Of a stretch of DNA of 64,000 nt, positions 44,521-56,686 are shown piece after piece. Every line of letters starts with the position of its first letter. Positions within the stretch are counted from its first letter, which is position 1. Source of the stretch: Cyanoderma ruficeps (taxonomy: Eukaryota; Chordata; Aves; Passeriformes; Timaliidae); contig VZDJ01000049.1 of the NCBI GenBank assembly GCA_008694505.1, forward strand, positions 558,001 through 622,000. The letters are read 5' to 3'. The position numbers were made by a program, and so were the translations under genes. The notes beneath the pieces were generated by a model. That model was not told the origin of the DNA. It saw only the letters and a program-made list of their open reading frames with translations, and searched no databases.

Positions 44521-47099
44521 AACTCCCGAGAATCTGCAACAGTTTGAGGCAAGCCTTGTGACCAGGCTGCAGCACCCGGCATCCCCTGGGATAACCACGA
44601 GACTGGAAAACCAGGAGAAGAGCAGAGCCAACGCTGCTCCCAGCACTGGAGCAGGGACAAACTCTTCCAAAGGACACAGCCCTGGGCTGCACCAGCCACA
44701 GCAGCCACAGCAAACACTCCTGTATGGACTGCTTTTGTTTTAATACCATAGAAAATTATTTTTAAACACACCTGAGATTTACAACACTGGGGCTCCCACC
44801 TTTGGAAAACATTAGGGAGATAAGAGCTTGGAGAAATTTTCCAGCAGGAAGGAAAACCGTGTGCTCAGCTCTTATCACTGTCTGCAGCACCTCCGAGGCT
44901 GGGATTTTAGCAACTGTGAGCATTTCAAATGTTAGTGATGGAATTCCCAGGTAAAACAGCCCTTTGCTTGGGAGCAGAGGCCAGAGACTTCACAGCCTGA
45001 GAGCTCAGAAGAATGCCAAGGTACATGGCCATGGGGAGAAGCCTTCTCTTATCAGGCACAGAACAATTAAACTGGTACTTTTCATTTTTATATAAGTCCT
45101 GTGTATTTTTCAGTACCAATTTTACAATAAACATCTATGTATGATTTGCAAAGAGGGATTCTGTGCACTTACTAGGAAGCCAAACTGCCGTTAGCAACAC
45201 TCCTGGAAATTTGCTCTTTTTTGTATTTTGAGGCTCCCCACCTGCACTAACCCTGCGTTCACCAGCAGCATTTCCCTGTTTTCTGCTTTCACTTTGCAAG
45301 ACTCAAGAAACTGAAGACTGCTGGCACCTAGGAGAAGAGTCAGCCTTTTAATACTGTCTTCCACAGAACAGTGAACAAAGAAACCCACGCAATGATCTCT
45401 GCACCAAACCCACATTTCTGCTTTGGCTGTTGCACTTACAAGGAAAAAAACCTTAAAAATCTCCAGCCATGAAATTCCAGGCATTCAGTGACAGGGATCA
45501 CACGATCTCTAGAGATGCTGTTTTAGCAGACAAGGACACATGCTGCAAAAAACACACATCTTTTATTTATTTACATTATACACAGATCAGGCTCCCAGTC
45601 TTTTCCTATTTTCACAACTTACAGTTCTTTATTTTTTTTTTAATGAAGGCACAACTTCGGATTATCAAGTATTAAAATGTACATTAATGATAAAAGATGG
45701 CCTTAAAAATTATTTGGGTTTGTCACTAAAATGGACCTGGACCCATCATTATTTATACAATACGAATTTTTTGTTATCTACAGATTTGCAAAACTGTTTC
45801 ATACCTTTATGATTAATGTGTTGACTCTTATGTGATTCCAACTGGACCACAACAGACGTAAGTTATGTTTCTTTTTTTATGTGTTTTCTATGTCCTCTGT
45901 GAATTTTAGCTACAAAGAATTAGTTCTAAAATTAAAACTAAGAATTTAAAGTTTATTAAGACAAGGAAAGCAATCTAAATTGGAGAATGATGAAATAAAG
46001 AAAAGGTCATAAGATAAAATTCTGAGCCAATCAAAATCAATGTATTGATGGCAAAACTTGTATTTGCTCCACTAAGGTGACAGAATCAGCCCAGAATTCC
46101 TTCCCTCCACGTCCCTGGCAGAGTCCAAAGGCAAGACAGGCACTCAAAGGCTTCACTGAGATCTGCTCACATTTAACCCTGACAGTTACAGTGATTTTTC
46201 ATTCTTTAATTTAAATATTTCCAATTTTTTCTGCCCATATCAACCAAATAAATTACTTCTCCCTCAGGACTCTGTACAAGCCAAGTGGGCAAGTTCAGCT
46301 TTTTCTGTCTGCATCAGTCCTTTAAACTGATTTTCTATATTTTAATGAAAAAAACTCCCTCCCTGAGTTAATTTCTGGATGAGGGTTTGGCTCTCAGATG
46401 AAAGGAGCAGCCCGGTGCACCCAATAAGGGTCTGTGTCATCCTCACAGAAATTTTGGACAAGGAACAGAAAATCTTCCTGATGTACCATGAATCTGCAAA
46501 AGCAGATCACAAAGGAAATTCTTTTGAAACCATAAATTCCCAGGTACCACAAAAAAACAATGTGCATTTTCTCAGCTTATCTGTGGGCAAAATAAAACCT
46601 TTTTATGAAATAATAAATTCTCCAGACAATTCCTGCACAGTGGTTTGCAGCACAGAAAACACTGGAATATGCACATCCTTCACACCGGGCGCTGACGAAT
46701 CCTCGAGAGTCTTCACCAGGTTTTCCAGCAATGATAAATAAATGTGATTTTTTATATGCCTCTCTATATATGTGTATCCAGAGCACACCCACCCACAAGT
46801 GCTCTCTCCGTGCAGAAAAGCAGGACTGCAAAAAAAAAAAAAAAAGAAAAAAGAAGCTGTTTTTTCTTTCTGACAAACGGGCATGAAATAAGAGGCCGAC
46901 ATCTGCCTCTGCAGGTCATTCCAGTCAGGCTGCTGCGTGTCAGAATTCCAACTGCTCCATCCATCAATGGCAGCCCAAAAATTAACGTAGCTTGGAAACT
47001 CTGCAGCAAGACAGTAACAGCCCAATCGAAAGGCTGACCTTCGGAGAACGCCGGGCTAAGATGGAAAAATTATTTCATGCCCTGTACCAAAGCCAACAC
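44521..47099. other. Mostly ordinary non-coding sequence
   Basis: A 12-base perfect palindrome ATCTCTAGAGAT lies at 45505-45516. An A16 run followed by mixed A-rich sequence lies at 46830-46857. The 120-codon plus-strand frame at 46379-46741 is unusually long for AT-rich DNA but has no domain or homology I can recognise. It is the frame I would check first if any coding is suspected. Confidence 0.45.
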
Positions 47100-47960
47100 C
47101 ACAGTTCAGAGGGATTTGCAGTTAATTTTTTTAGTTATAAGATCAGGTTTGGTGGTGAGCGGCAGTGAAACTGCAATACCAGATAAGGAAACTGTTATAA
47201 AGGCTTTTAATTTCAAAGGCAGTATCAATTACATCCATAGGGATACACTTCCATGGCGTTCAGGATTTTAATTTCTCTGAATTACTGATTAATATAATTT
47301 TTTAAAGCATAACCTCTTCAATGTTATAAACAACACTATTTTCTTAGTGATCGATTGGGTAAAAACTATGGTTGATTAGCCTGAAGAATTTGATTGAAAC
47401 AGGCTGCAATTTCTGCCAAATACACACTTTCGGGTCCAATTAAACCAACGAGACAATCTGTTCTAAAATAAGTCCTCCAAATTTCAGCCTTGAGTCATTT
47501 TCCACAGGAGTCGATCACAGAGGTTATTTAATAAGCAGAGACAAACAGGTCAGGCCCAGCACGGCCCAGATCAGAGGTGCCTTTACCCTCCCGGGCTGCA
47601 CCCAGACCAGGCACATTAATCCCTCTCTTAAATCACCTGCTAACACCCTGTTAATTGCTCCAGAAGCTAATTGAACTGGAAGCTTAATAACACGCAAATA
47701 GCAGAAATACCGTATAGCTTAAAACTTCAACTAGTTCAATAAAATTGAACCAATTAAAAAACCTCAAATAATCCAATAAAATCGCCAGATCACATTTTAA
47801 ATGTGCATCCCAAACTTTAGAAAGTAATTAATTTTTCCCAGGCCTTTCTCTGGAGATCATGGAAAAAGCTTACTGAGCGTTTTCTTCCCTTACGGAGTTT
47901 TTCTAATGTTACAAAATATTTTCCTTCTTACACAGGTAGTTAGTTCTGCAACAGCATCAA
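47100..47960. promoter_or_regulatory. Candidate conserved non-coding elements
   Basis: Over 800 repeat-free bases hold dense homeodomain/PBX-type cores: GTGATCGATTGGGTAAAAAC near 47348, GGTTGATTAGCC, TTTGATTGAAACAGG, GTCCAATTAAACC, and CAATTAAAAAACC. An exact inverted repeat GTTCAAT-AAA-ATTGAAC lies at 47734-47750. This is a strong enhancer-like texture, judged by eye only. Confidence 0.45.
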
Positions 47961-48344
47961 AGACACCAAGAAATCTGGAAGATGTAATTAAATAATAGGA
48001 TAGAACAGAGAGCCTCAGTGTCTGATCTTATCAAAACAATAACACATGTATATTTTGTTTTATACAAAAATAGAAAGAAGTATTATACTGTTTACATTGA
48101 AATATATTTAATGGCAAACAAAGCCCCCAAAGCAGTCACAGAGCTGATTTCTTTCACCACGGTAAAACGATACAGAGAAAAACTCCAGGATTTTGAGAGA
48201 CAACAACCACCCAGATTTTAGTTTTGATGAGACAGTGTTGGGAAAGACAAAACTAAAACTGCTCCCTTATTTTTTTAGTACAATCAAAGAGTTAATGAAC
48301 CCATTTGCACAATAATCTACCATGGGCATGAACCCCCCAGGGCT
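47961..48344. other. Ordinary AT-rich non-coding sequence
   Basis: No features recognised before the CR1 copy. Confidence 0.5.
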
Positions 48345-48505
48345 TTGCCCAGAGCAGCTGTGGCTGCCCCTGGATCCCTGGCAGTGTCCCAGGACAGGCT
48401 GGACAGGGCTTGGAGCAGCCCGGGACAGTGGGAGGTGTCCCTGCCACGGCAGGGGTGGGATGGGATTTAAGGTTCCTTCACACCCAAACCAGTCTGGGGT
48501 CCTGA
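48345..48505 (+). mobile_element. CR1 LINE 3' fragment, sense
   Basis: Matches the copy at 38243-38401 block by block: CCCCTGGATCCCTGGCAGTG, CAGGCTGGACAGGGCTTGGA, GGAGGTGTCCCTGCCACGGC and ACACCCAAACCAGTC. Its 5' truncation point is within about 20 bases of that copy. The terminal octamer is degraded. Confidence 0.92.
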
Positions 48506-48740
48506 GAGAACGGGGGATTGACAAATCTGAAATGTCTTGGCCGGGGAAGTGCAGAAGCCAAAGCTGAGGAAACCCAAAGACAAAGGTTTACACTGCAGGG
48601 TCTGACCGGGTGGTGAGGGAAGAACAGACTCTCCCCCTGGAAACAGCAACAGCAGCTGAACCAGCACAACCTGGACTGTTTAAACACAGATTCAAGGCCT
48701 AACACAGAATTAACCGGGCTCCTCTTAATGGCACACGTTA

Positions 48741-48803
48741 TCCAGGATGTCAGATCAGATGGTCCAACGCTCCTTCCTGGCCTTCAAATCTACAATCAAT
48801 GAA
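48741..48803 (+). mobile_element. Old CR1/L3-like LINE tail
   Basis: GATGTCAGATCAGATGGTCC, then CTTCCTGGCCTTCAAATC and ACAATCAATGAA, resembles the deep amniote CR1-type tail (GTCAGACTAGATGATC-GGTCCCTTCTGGCC-TTAAAATCTATGAATC). High divergence suggests an ancient insertion, much older than the bird-specific CR1 copies. Confidence 0.55.
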
Positions 48804-49149
48804 ATCATCCATTAGCTGCACTCCAGAGAGTTTCTCTCGTGTTCTGGTGAAGGATCTGGGGCGGCCAAAGCTCCCCTCCCTCAGTGCTGCTCCCGGGGCC
48901 TCTCACACTTTAATTACCCACAGAACGGAGCGGGTTGCTGAATTCACTGCAGCGAGTCACGACCAAACACACACGGCAGCAAAGCTGTTGCACTCCACTA
49001 AGAAACTGGAAATGGTCAAGTTATTCTAGGCCATCCGACTGGGATGAGCAATTAACTTTCCACATTCTCTCTTCAGCTGAAAATTATTGGTTTAAGCTTA
49101 AAAAAAAAACCCCAGATGTCTTGTGCAAGAGTTTTAATAATTCCCAGTG
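48804..49149. other. Ordinary non-coding sequence
   Basis: No features recognised. Confidence 0.5.
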
Positions 49150-49520
49150 ACTATGCAGACCTGAAAAAACCTTCTGCTTTAATAATTATGATTGTTTACA
49201 GTGGTAACAACCGTATGGAGTTCCTTACAGTACTCTAGAATCTTATTCTTCAAATAAACTGTGTAATTATAACACACTGGAGAAACCGTGCCATTATCTC
49301 ACTTCCATTAAACTAATGCAAATTATTTACTCTTCTTTTTGTTTTCCACAGAATTAATGCACATGATGAACTATTTTTAACTAGTCTCGAGACTTAACAA
49401 TTTACACTCAGTTCACAGATTTCTTGCCAATGAATTGGACTTAATGAATTCCAGCTATTTTAAGGAGAAAATGTCTTTAACAATCATTACACCAAGGGAA
49501 GCTATGTGGAATATCCTCTG
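49150..49520. promoter_or_regulatory. Candidate conserved element with octamer site
   Basis: It contains ATGCAAAT (octamer, POU factor site) at 49316-49323 within TAATGCAAATTA. It also contains GATTGTTTACAGTGG (forkhead-like) near 49190 and the perfect palindrome AGTCTCGAGACT at 49383-49394. Repeat-free and AT-rich with one retained CpG in the palindrome. Regulatory role is inferred. Confidence 0.45.
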
Positions 49521-50958
49521 CTTCTTTTGAAGCAACAAAAGCTGCAGTCAGTGTCCTTTAAAGCAAACTCTTCAAACTTTAATCTGAAACTCAGTAGGAC
49601 TATTCTGAAAAAAATAAGTTTTCATTCCTGTCTGATGGAGTCTTCCCCAAGGGTCCCAGGGGAGGAGCATGTTTGACTGAGACCCGATTCCCAGAGAAGG
49701 AAAAGCTGTAAACCTGCTCTGTGAGCAACACTTTGCATCAGGGTGGGGCAGGGTGTTCACCCACCCCGTGGCAGATGGAACTGAGGGTTTTAACCCCCTG
49801 CACAGGAGATGGAGCCGAGGGCAGCCTTCAGAAAACATCCTTGCCAATTCCCTTCCAAGGGGAGCACCTGAGCCCTGCCTGGCTCTCCCTCCAGTCACTG
49901 CCCTGCCCAGGGCCACAAAGCCGTGCCACAGCAAACTGGGCCCCCTCCCAGCCCTGCCTCTCCCCCAGAGGCCATCTGGGCTCTTCTGGGGAAGGGGCTG
50001 GGCACCAGAACTGCAGCAGCACAGAGACAGCAGGCGGTGCTCAGAGTTCGGGATTTGTGCCTTGAGGAGGGCACCCAAAGCCCTCACCAGGATGGGGTCT
50101 GTCCCCAGCCAAAACCTCCACCGGCTGCCCCTCTCCCAGCACGGCTCGGCCTGTGTGCCACCGCTGTAACAAAGGACACATTCCTCCCATTCCCAAAGCT
50201 TTTACACCCCTGAACTGCGGAAGGGAGATCCCAGAGCTAACCAGGCCAGGAGGAGCTGCCCTTTCCCCAGGGCCCACTCTGTGGATGTGCTGCTCTCACA
50301 GAAATCTCCAAACAGCTGCCTTCAGTCAGGAAAGAACGTTGCCTAACGCAATTAGCAAATTAACATAGTCTAAATATTGTGACTGCAGGTGTTTTGAAGC
50401 GATCTGAAATTCACACGTATGAAAAGCACAAGAGGCAAGTGCCTGCAAAGAAGCTCCAGCACTGACTGGTTGGAGTGTGGATACCACACAGAAAGGTACT
50501 TTCAAGTGTGAAGCCTGCTTTCTCTAGTTTATTTTAACTCTCAGGCATTAAATTACCAATGTAGGATCAATGTCCTATCTTTAAAAGTCAGCCCGTTCTA
50601 GAGCAACAAATGGAAAATTAACCACGGCAGGTAACCGTAAGAAAATTATTACATAAAATCATATATACACTAACCTAAATTTATATTCACCTCCAATAAT
50701 AATTACAATTGCATACACTGAATGTTAACAGTATTGTGACTAGAAATGGGGTTCCAAACTACTGTTCTTTTAATTGGAAGCATCACGAGTGCTGCAGAGA
50801 CAGAAAGGACAGAAAATGTGCAAGGATGCAGAGGAACAGACAGGGAAATACACGAGAGCTGTCCTTGCACGGTTACTCCATTGCTGGATACTGATTCCAC
50901 CACAGCAACGGCGTTGGGGGGCAGCAGGATCAGATCTGGGCTGGGGGCCTGGCAGAGC
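49521..50958. other. Ordinary non-coding sequence
   Basis: No gene is supported. GC-rich part at 49640-50290 gives domain-free frames on both strands. Confidence 0.5.
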
Positions 50959-51108
50959 AGGGCCCGGGGGGCTGAGCTGGGTGTGCAATGGGGGCACTGG
51001 GTGTGCCCGGGGGGCACAGGGCTGAGCCGGGTGTGCCCGGGGGGCACAGGGCTGAGCCGGGTGTGCCCTGGGGGGCACTGGGTGTGCCCTGGGGGGCACA
51101 GGGCTGCC
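50959..51108. repeat. 30-bp minisatellite with self-complementary core
   Basis: Two perfect 30-base copies (51001-51030, 51031-51060) are flanked by partial, diverged copies on both sides. Each full unit holds GTGCCC-GGG-GGGCAC, an exact inverted repeat with a three-base loop, followed by AGGGCTGAGCCGG. Thirty is divisible by three, so the frames stay open. Not coding. Confidence 0.9.
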
Positions 51109-51269
51109 CAGGTGGCCCCAGCGTGGCACAGCCAGGCCCGCGGTGTCACCTGCAAACCCGACTGATGCGTATTGAAATATTTCAGTGTTTGATTCTCCTT
51201 CCTGACAGAGAGCAGGGCTCCACTGAAAGCTCATTTAATAAAAATAATGCAATGCAAATGAACCTGAAT
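51109..51269. other. Unique sequence between minisatellite and candidate element
   Basis: No features recognised. Confidence 0.5.
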
Positions 51270-51720
51270 CAGAAAAATTAGATTGATGGAAGTAGCTCGG
51301 TCGCTGTAATTACACAAGGTGTATTATTTCTTAAATTCTCTTTGCATTAAACATATACCATACATTTATCAAACATAATTAGCAGTTTAGGTGACAAGGA
51401 TTTGATTTTTCTCCTGCAACAAAAAATCCTTCTACATGGGTATATACATCTGAAACATAATACGAACATTTTCACAGTATCATTGTTTGCTCCTCGAAGA
51501 GAAATTCCATAAAATCAAAGAATCAGAGGGGAGATACTATGTGGGACTTACAGAGCAGAATATGAGGAAGATGGCCAGGTCAGCCTTCTGTGGATTTCAT
51601 GAGCGTAAAACAAAATTAAATCGGTCCCAGCTTTTAAGGCTGTTAGTCAAATAAATCATATTTGAAATCAAAATAATTGATGATACCCCAGATTTCCCTT
51701 CTAATCAACCTTTAGTTTTT
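51270..51720. promoter_or_regulatory. Candidate conserved non-coding element
   Basis: It contains the palindrome TGTAATTACA (51305-51314), TTTGCATTAAACATA, AAACATAATTAGCAG and, further right, AAATAAATCATATTTG and ATAATTGATGATACC. Repeat-free and AT-rich, with a TCGGTCGC CpG cluster at its left edge. Looks like a homeodomain-rich enhancer. Inferred. Confidence 0.4.
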
Positions 51721-54700
51721 TCAATCATAGAAATAAATTGATGAAAAAACAGCAAGAGAGACAGAAGATACAAAAGAAAGTTGACAAAGTTGAATTTCCA
51801 ACACAACTAAGACAACCAAGTTTCTCCCTCTCTCAGTGTTTCTTGGGGGTCTTGGACTAATGGAGAGCTTTGTTTAGGTTTTGGGTAGTCTGGAGTGTTT
51901 TTCAAACAGTTTCACAGAAAATAACTGCATCAAAATAATGGCAGAAAGCACTTCCATTTTTTTCTCTTCAAATCCCCATGGACTACGTGGGGACCTCAAG
52001 TCAAAAACCTTCACTTTAGAACAATAAATAAATAAACCCGCTAAACCCTTCCCAAGGCTGGTCAACTGTAGCATAAGTAATGCAAGAGGCTGAGAGATGC
52101 CAGATAAATTTGATTACTATAAAAGATGGGAATATGTTTCTTTCCTCAGAGAATTCACAAAAAGGGGTCAAAAACAAAGCAGCACTGAAAGCCAACAACT
52201 TCATTTTGCCAGCAACTCAAGGCGAAAATACAATACAATTCCACGGGAGCGTTTTATCACATCGGTGCAGACACCTCCTAATCTTCTATTTCTGAAAAAG
52301 GAAAATAGCAAAGATAGAGCCCAGGCAAAATGGGGCTCTTTCTTTTCTGGAAAAGGCACTCTGATTAGTATATCAATTTAGCAAAGAGTTCAAGAACTGT
52401 TTTCTTCTCTCACCTGCTACCAGTGTCATGGAGGTTCTAACACATTTCAGTTGGAAAAAAAAAAAGTAATCTTACACTTCATGTTATTCTTCCAATTTGT
52501 CAGATTACCAAATCATTTATCTCAAATGCATTCAGGAGCATCATCAGGAGAAATGACCCATCATCCTTTCCTTGTTAAAGAAAAACAAAGTCCTGACTCA
52601 GTGTTAATTGTTCCAGCCCTGAGTAATGATGAAACCCAGAGACCCCCCTGCCCTGTTCCCCGACTAAGAGACAGTCCTGATTTCACATTTTTCCTCTGTA
52701 AATAGATGAGCCCCTGCCAGCTGCTGTTAAAACAGCACCAGTATTTTGCAAACCTCTGTGGAATCACTTTTTCCTTCGCAGGCCTGAGAGCAGCACTTGA
52801 TTTTTTCACAAACACATCGTGTTGGTGGCACAGTTGTACCACAGTCAGCTCCTGGCCCCTCCTGCCAGCAGAAAAGCCATTCTTGCTGGAATCTATTTGA
52901 CTTCACCTTATTTTCATCACTTCTTCAAAGTCATCCCCTTCTTCTTATTTAACATCCCAACCTCTGAGCCCTGGGTCTTCAGCCCAGCTCCAGTAAAACA
53001 CAGGTAACAAATGTAGAAGAGTTACAATAAGATGTATAAAACAAGGTTGATCTTTGAAGAACAAGTGACTTCCAGACATTCTGATAAATTCACTTTAGGC
53101 CCACTAAAACCTAAACACTAAAACCTTCTTGCACAACACTTCTTGCACACAATCTGCTGCAAAAAGCCTTTTGCACGGGCTGACAGCGCCAGTTGCTCTG
53201 CAGGACTCAGGAAAGGAGAGGCCTGCAGCACTTTTTTGTGGCTGTATTTTTCAGAGACTAAGACCCACACCCAAATTTGGTCAAAACCTGTTGAGATTCA
53301 GTATTAAATGCTTTGCAGTAGTCAAGCAGAGTCCTCTACTGTGTCGAACAATTTCATTTAAAAAAAAAAAGGTTGACTATCTGGTTATTCATGAGCAACT
53401 ATTCTGGCTATTCATACAAGTAGACTGGTATGTCTACTACACAACTGCCCTGCGAATACCATGCAACTCCTTATTTCCTTTTTTCCATGGCACAGGCATT
53501 CCAAACCCCTCCATCTCAAGTAAAGCAAAGTCTAATTAATGTTTGTAATAACACTTACAAAATACTGTCTCCAGGGCATGACGTTAAGGGTAACACCTTC
53601 ATTTCTACCTTCAAGGCCAGAAGAAGTCCGTGGCCTGGCACGGAGAGCCATTTCCTCAGCAGAACTAAATGTGTGTCAGCACACGGACAACGATCCCCAA
53701 GGCAGAATCACTTGCCAAGGTTTCCCCACGGCAGGAGGGCACGGAGCAGGGGCTGGAAGGAGCCAAACACGGCCAGGACCCTGCCCTGGGACACTGGAGA
53801 CAGGAGGGCAGGAGGGGCTGGGCTGGAGGGAATTGAGGGCTTTGTTCATCCCCTCACTGCTCTGCACTTCTGCTCACAGCAGGGAAATCCACCTGCGTGC
53901 ACCCGTCAGGCAATGCAGAAACCCCAGAGATGGGATGAAGGGAACAATAGTGAGGAACGAAGAAAAGGGCAATACTGACTATCATGACAACAAACAAATC
54001 AGCTGCTGGCTTTAAAAGCCATCTACATGCTGTTCTCTTATTTTTTTTTTTCTTTCTAACCACTGAAAAGCTTGCTTGCATCAGCACAGCACAACAGTAG
54101 AGCTGGAAGGAAGTCTGTGCTTTTAGAGAGCAGAAACACAACATGAATATGCCAAAAAAAACCAAACAAACCAAAAGCAAAAACAAAATCACCAAAGCAG
54201 GATTTATGAAAGTGTTCTCAATTTCCTCAGACACTGTGTTCTCCTTTCTAAAGAACCTGATGGCACAATATAAAAACTATTTCTATTCCAGTATTGTTCT
54301 CAATAATAACGTAAAAAATCCTGACCACCAGCAATTTAAAAACACAACAAAATTCTCTGATAAGAGACTTGGTGACTTAAATATGCAGAGACTACACAGA
54401 AAGGGTGCTGAAAGGGCACTTCTACAGCATCTATAAAACTAAAATGCAAAAGTGTACGCAGTTACCTGTGCACACATTCCTGAAACTCTCAAAACCACAT
54501 TGTCAGACTGGCCCAGATGTATCAAACTCAGCTGCTGGGAAATACAGATGTTTGACTGGCCAGGACAATGCTATTTTGGATCCTTGTGTGTCTAACTGAA
54601 GGCACCCTGTTTCTCCCTACAGTGGCCACACCATGAAATGCAGGGAACAGTCTGGGTGCCTGGGCTGGAAAAGGAGAATGTTCTGTCTCTGCTGCTGCCC

Positions 54701-55087
54701 TGGAGTTTCTGCTCTGCACCAGCCATGCAAATCCATCCCTGCCCCAAACCCTCCACTCCTGCCCTTCCAGTGGGTATTGCTCTTCCTGCACCTCCCAAAC
54801 CAACCACTGCACTCCTGGTCTTGAATCCCATCGTTCAACTTTGAAAATTCTCACTCCAGGACAGTTCAAAGCATCCTCACACCTGCATGGCATTCTGTAA
54901 AGTGGTGCTGCTCAGGCTCAGAAACCCACACAAACCTAGAAAACTGCCTCAGGATATTTATTGATGCACCATCTTGAAAGATTTTTCTAATGAATTTTGT
55001 TGCTGTGAAAGACTTCTGCCTTTCAAAAGCAGGAGAGTTTTATAAAAAATTAAAAGTCGGTATTTCTGAAATATTATTAGAAAAACT
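51721..55087. other. Ordinary non-coding sequence
   Basis: No CR1 or tandem arrays. Short simple tracts lie at 53361-53371 (A), about 54041-54054 (T) and 54153-54190 (AAAC-rich). Open frames (for example 182 codons at 53430-53978) have no domains. The (AAAC)-type tract reads as a Lys/Asn run. Confidence 0.45.
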
Positions 55088-55191
55088 TGAAGGACCTGGT
55101 CTAGGAGAAGGTGTTCCTGTCTGTGGCAGGGGGTGGAACGAGATGATTTGTGAGGTTCCTCCCAAGCCAAAGCAGCCTGTGAGTCTCTGAA
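55088..55191 (+). mobile_element. CR1 LINE 3' fragment, sense
   Basis: GGACCTGGTCTAGGAGAAGG, TGTTCCTG, GGCAGGGGGTGGAACGAGAT and the GATTTGTGAGGTTCCTCCC block match the classic CR1 tail (CCTGGTCTAGTGGAAGGTG ... GGTCCCTTCCAACCCAAACC). It ends with a degraded octamer. About 100 bases kept. Confidence 0.88.
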
Positions 55192-56552
55192 ATAGCCTCT
55201 GCAGCAGCGATTTCACAGACATCAATGGCTCTGCTCGCCCTGTGCATCAGACAGGAATTTTTCATTTCATACATAATTTAAAACTTACTGCAGTGATTCC
55301 ACAAACCTGTCTACAGGCACCTTCTTCTTTCCCAGCCCCCTCCAATTCACCTTATTTTGGCCAAAAGTGAACACACAAGTAGACCAGCATAACACTGACA
55401 ACAGAGAAGCAAAGCAACACTTAGCATTAGATAAGTGAAGAGAAAGACCTTGTACCCTCAAATAATATTGCACCTTGTATTTGAATGCATCAAAATAGAA
55501 TTACACTGACTACATCATCAGCAAACTTACCCCAAACATCCCACAGCAAGCAACCAGCATTAGCACACAGGCAGTTCAGTATTTTTAAACACAGATTTGC
55601 ATTTATCTCACATTTTCAGCTATTCCTCTCCCACGACAGTGTAAGAGTGTGGACAAAACCTTCTCTTCCCAAAACCACGTGTTCAGACCTCCATATTCTG
55701 GAGCCATTTACACAGGCTGATCATTGACTGCTGCAGCTGCCCAGATAAAATTACAAAGATCACAATTATTGCTACATTTATTGCTTCTGGAATAGGCCTT
55801 CAATGCTCAAATACAGAGGTAAGTTCTGAAAACACGGAATTCCATAACCTCCATCCAAAGACTTCAACTCACACTGTGGCCACAATTCACACATCTCCAG
55901 ACTGAGGGCTGAAAATCAGACAGATTTGACCTAAAACTCATTGAAACAAAGCTAAAAGCTCAGTGTGGAAATCCAAATCTAGAGGTTCACTCACCGTTTG
56001 TGAAGGACGTCTGGACTGTGGCATCTAACACAGGGCACTCACTGCCTGGGCGTTAATTCAGTAATTCCCCTTCTCCTTCAGGATAAATCCAGAAAGTAGC
56101 TGGCACAAAGAAATGGAAAAGACACATTTAGCTGTGCTTGGATGTGAACAAACAGAATTTCTTCTAGTCCATATGACTAACAAAAAATCTTCCATAACGT
56201 CTTCTTTTCAGTCAACACCAACACATTTCTGTAAGTACTGGGAAAAAAACTTTGATTTAAAGTAAAATAAAAGTCAAGGTACAATGATTCCTTGGATATT
56301 CCTAATACTTTTAACATGCTGGAACACATGTGAGTTTCAAAATACGGTAAGTCATAGCACTCAAATCTTCTTGAATTTTCAGCACAGCACAGGAACACAA
56401 GGAATGTTATAGAATCTAAGACCACTCAATGCTCAATGACAGCTTCTGGAAAGCTTCCCGAATTACTTGTCCCCAGTAACCACCCACAGAATGAAAGATT
56501 CTCCTAACCCGGAATAAACACACAGGGTTACCCAGCTCCATTTGTGCAGCCA
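55192..56552. other. Ordinary non-coding sequence
   Basis: No repeats or genes recognised over 1.3 kb, of average to AT-rich composition. Confidence 0.5.
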
Positions 56553-56686
56553 GGGACAGGCAGGACAGGGACAGGCAGGACAGGGGACAGACAGAACAGG
56601 GACAGGCAGGACAGGGACAGGCAGGGCAGGGACAGGCAGGACAGGGGACAGACAGAACAGGGACAGGCAGGACAGGGACAGGCAGG
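56553..56686. repeat. 15/16-bp minisatellite with 61-bp higher-order period
   Basis: Units of 15 bases (GGGACAGGCAGGACA) alternate with a 16-base variant (GGGGACAGACAGAACA). The variant starts at 56583 and 56644, so one 16-mer plus three 15-mers repeat every 61 bases. The array is cut by an assembly gap, so its full length is unknown. Frames over it and the Ns are artefacts. Confidence 0.93.
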
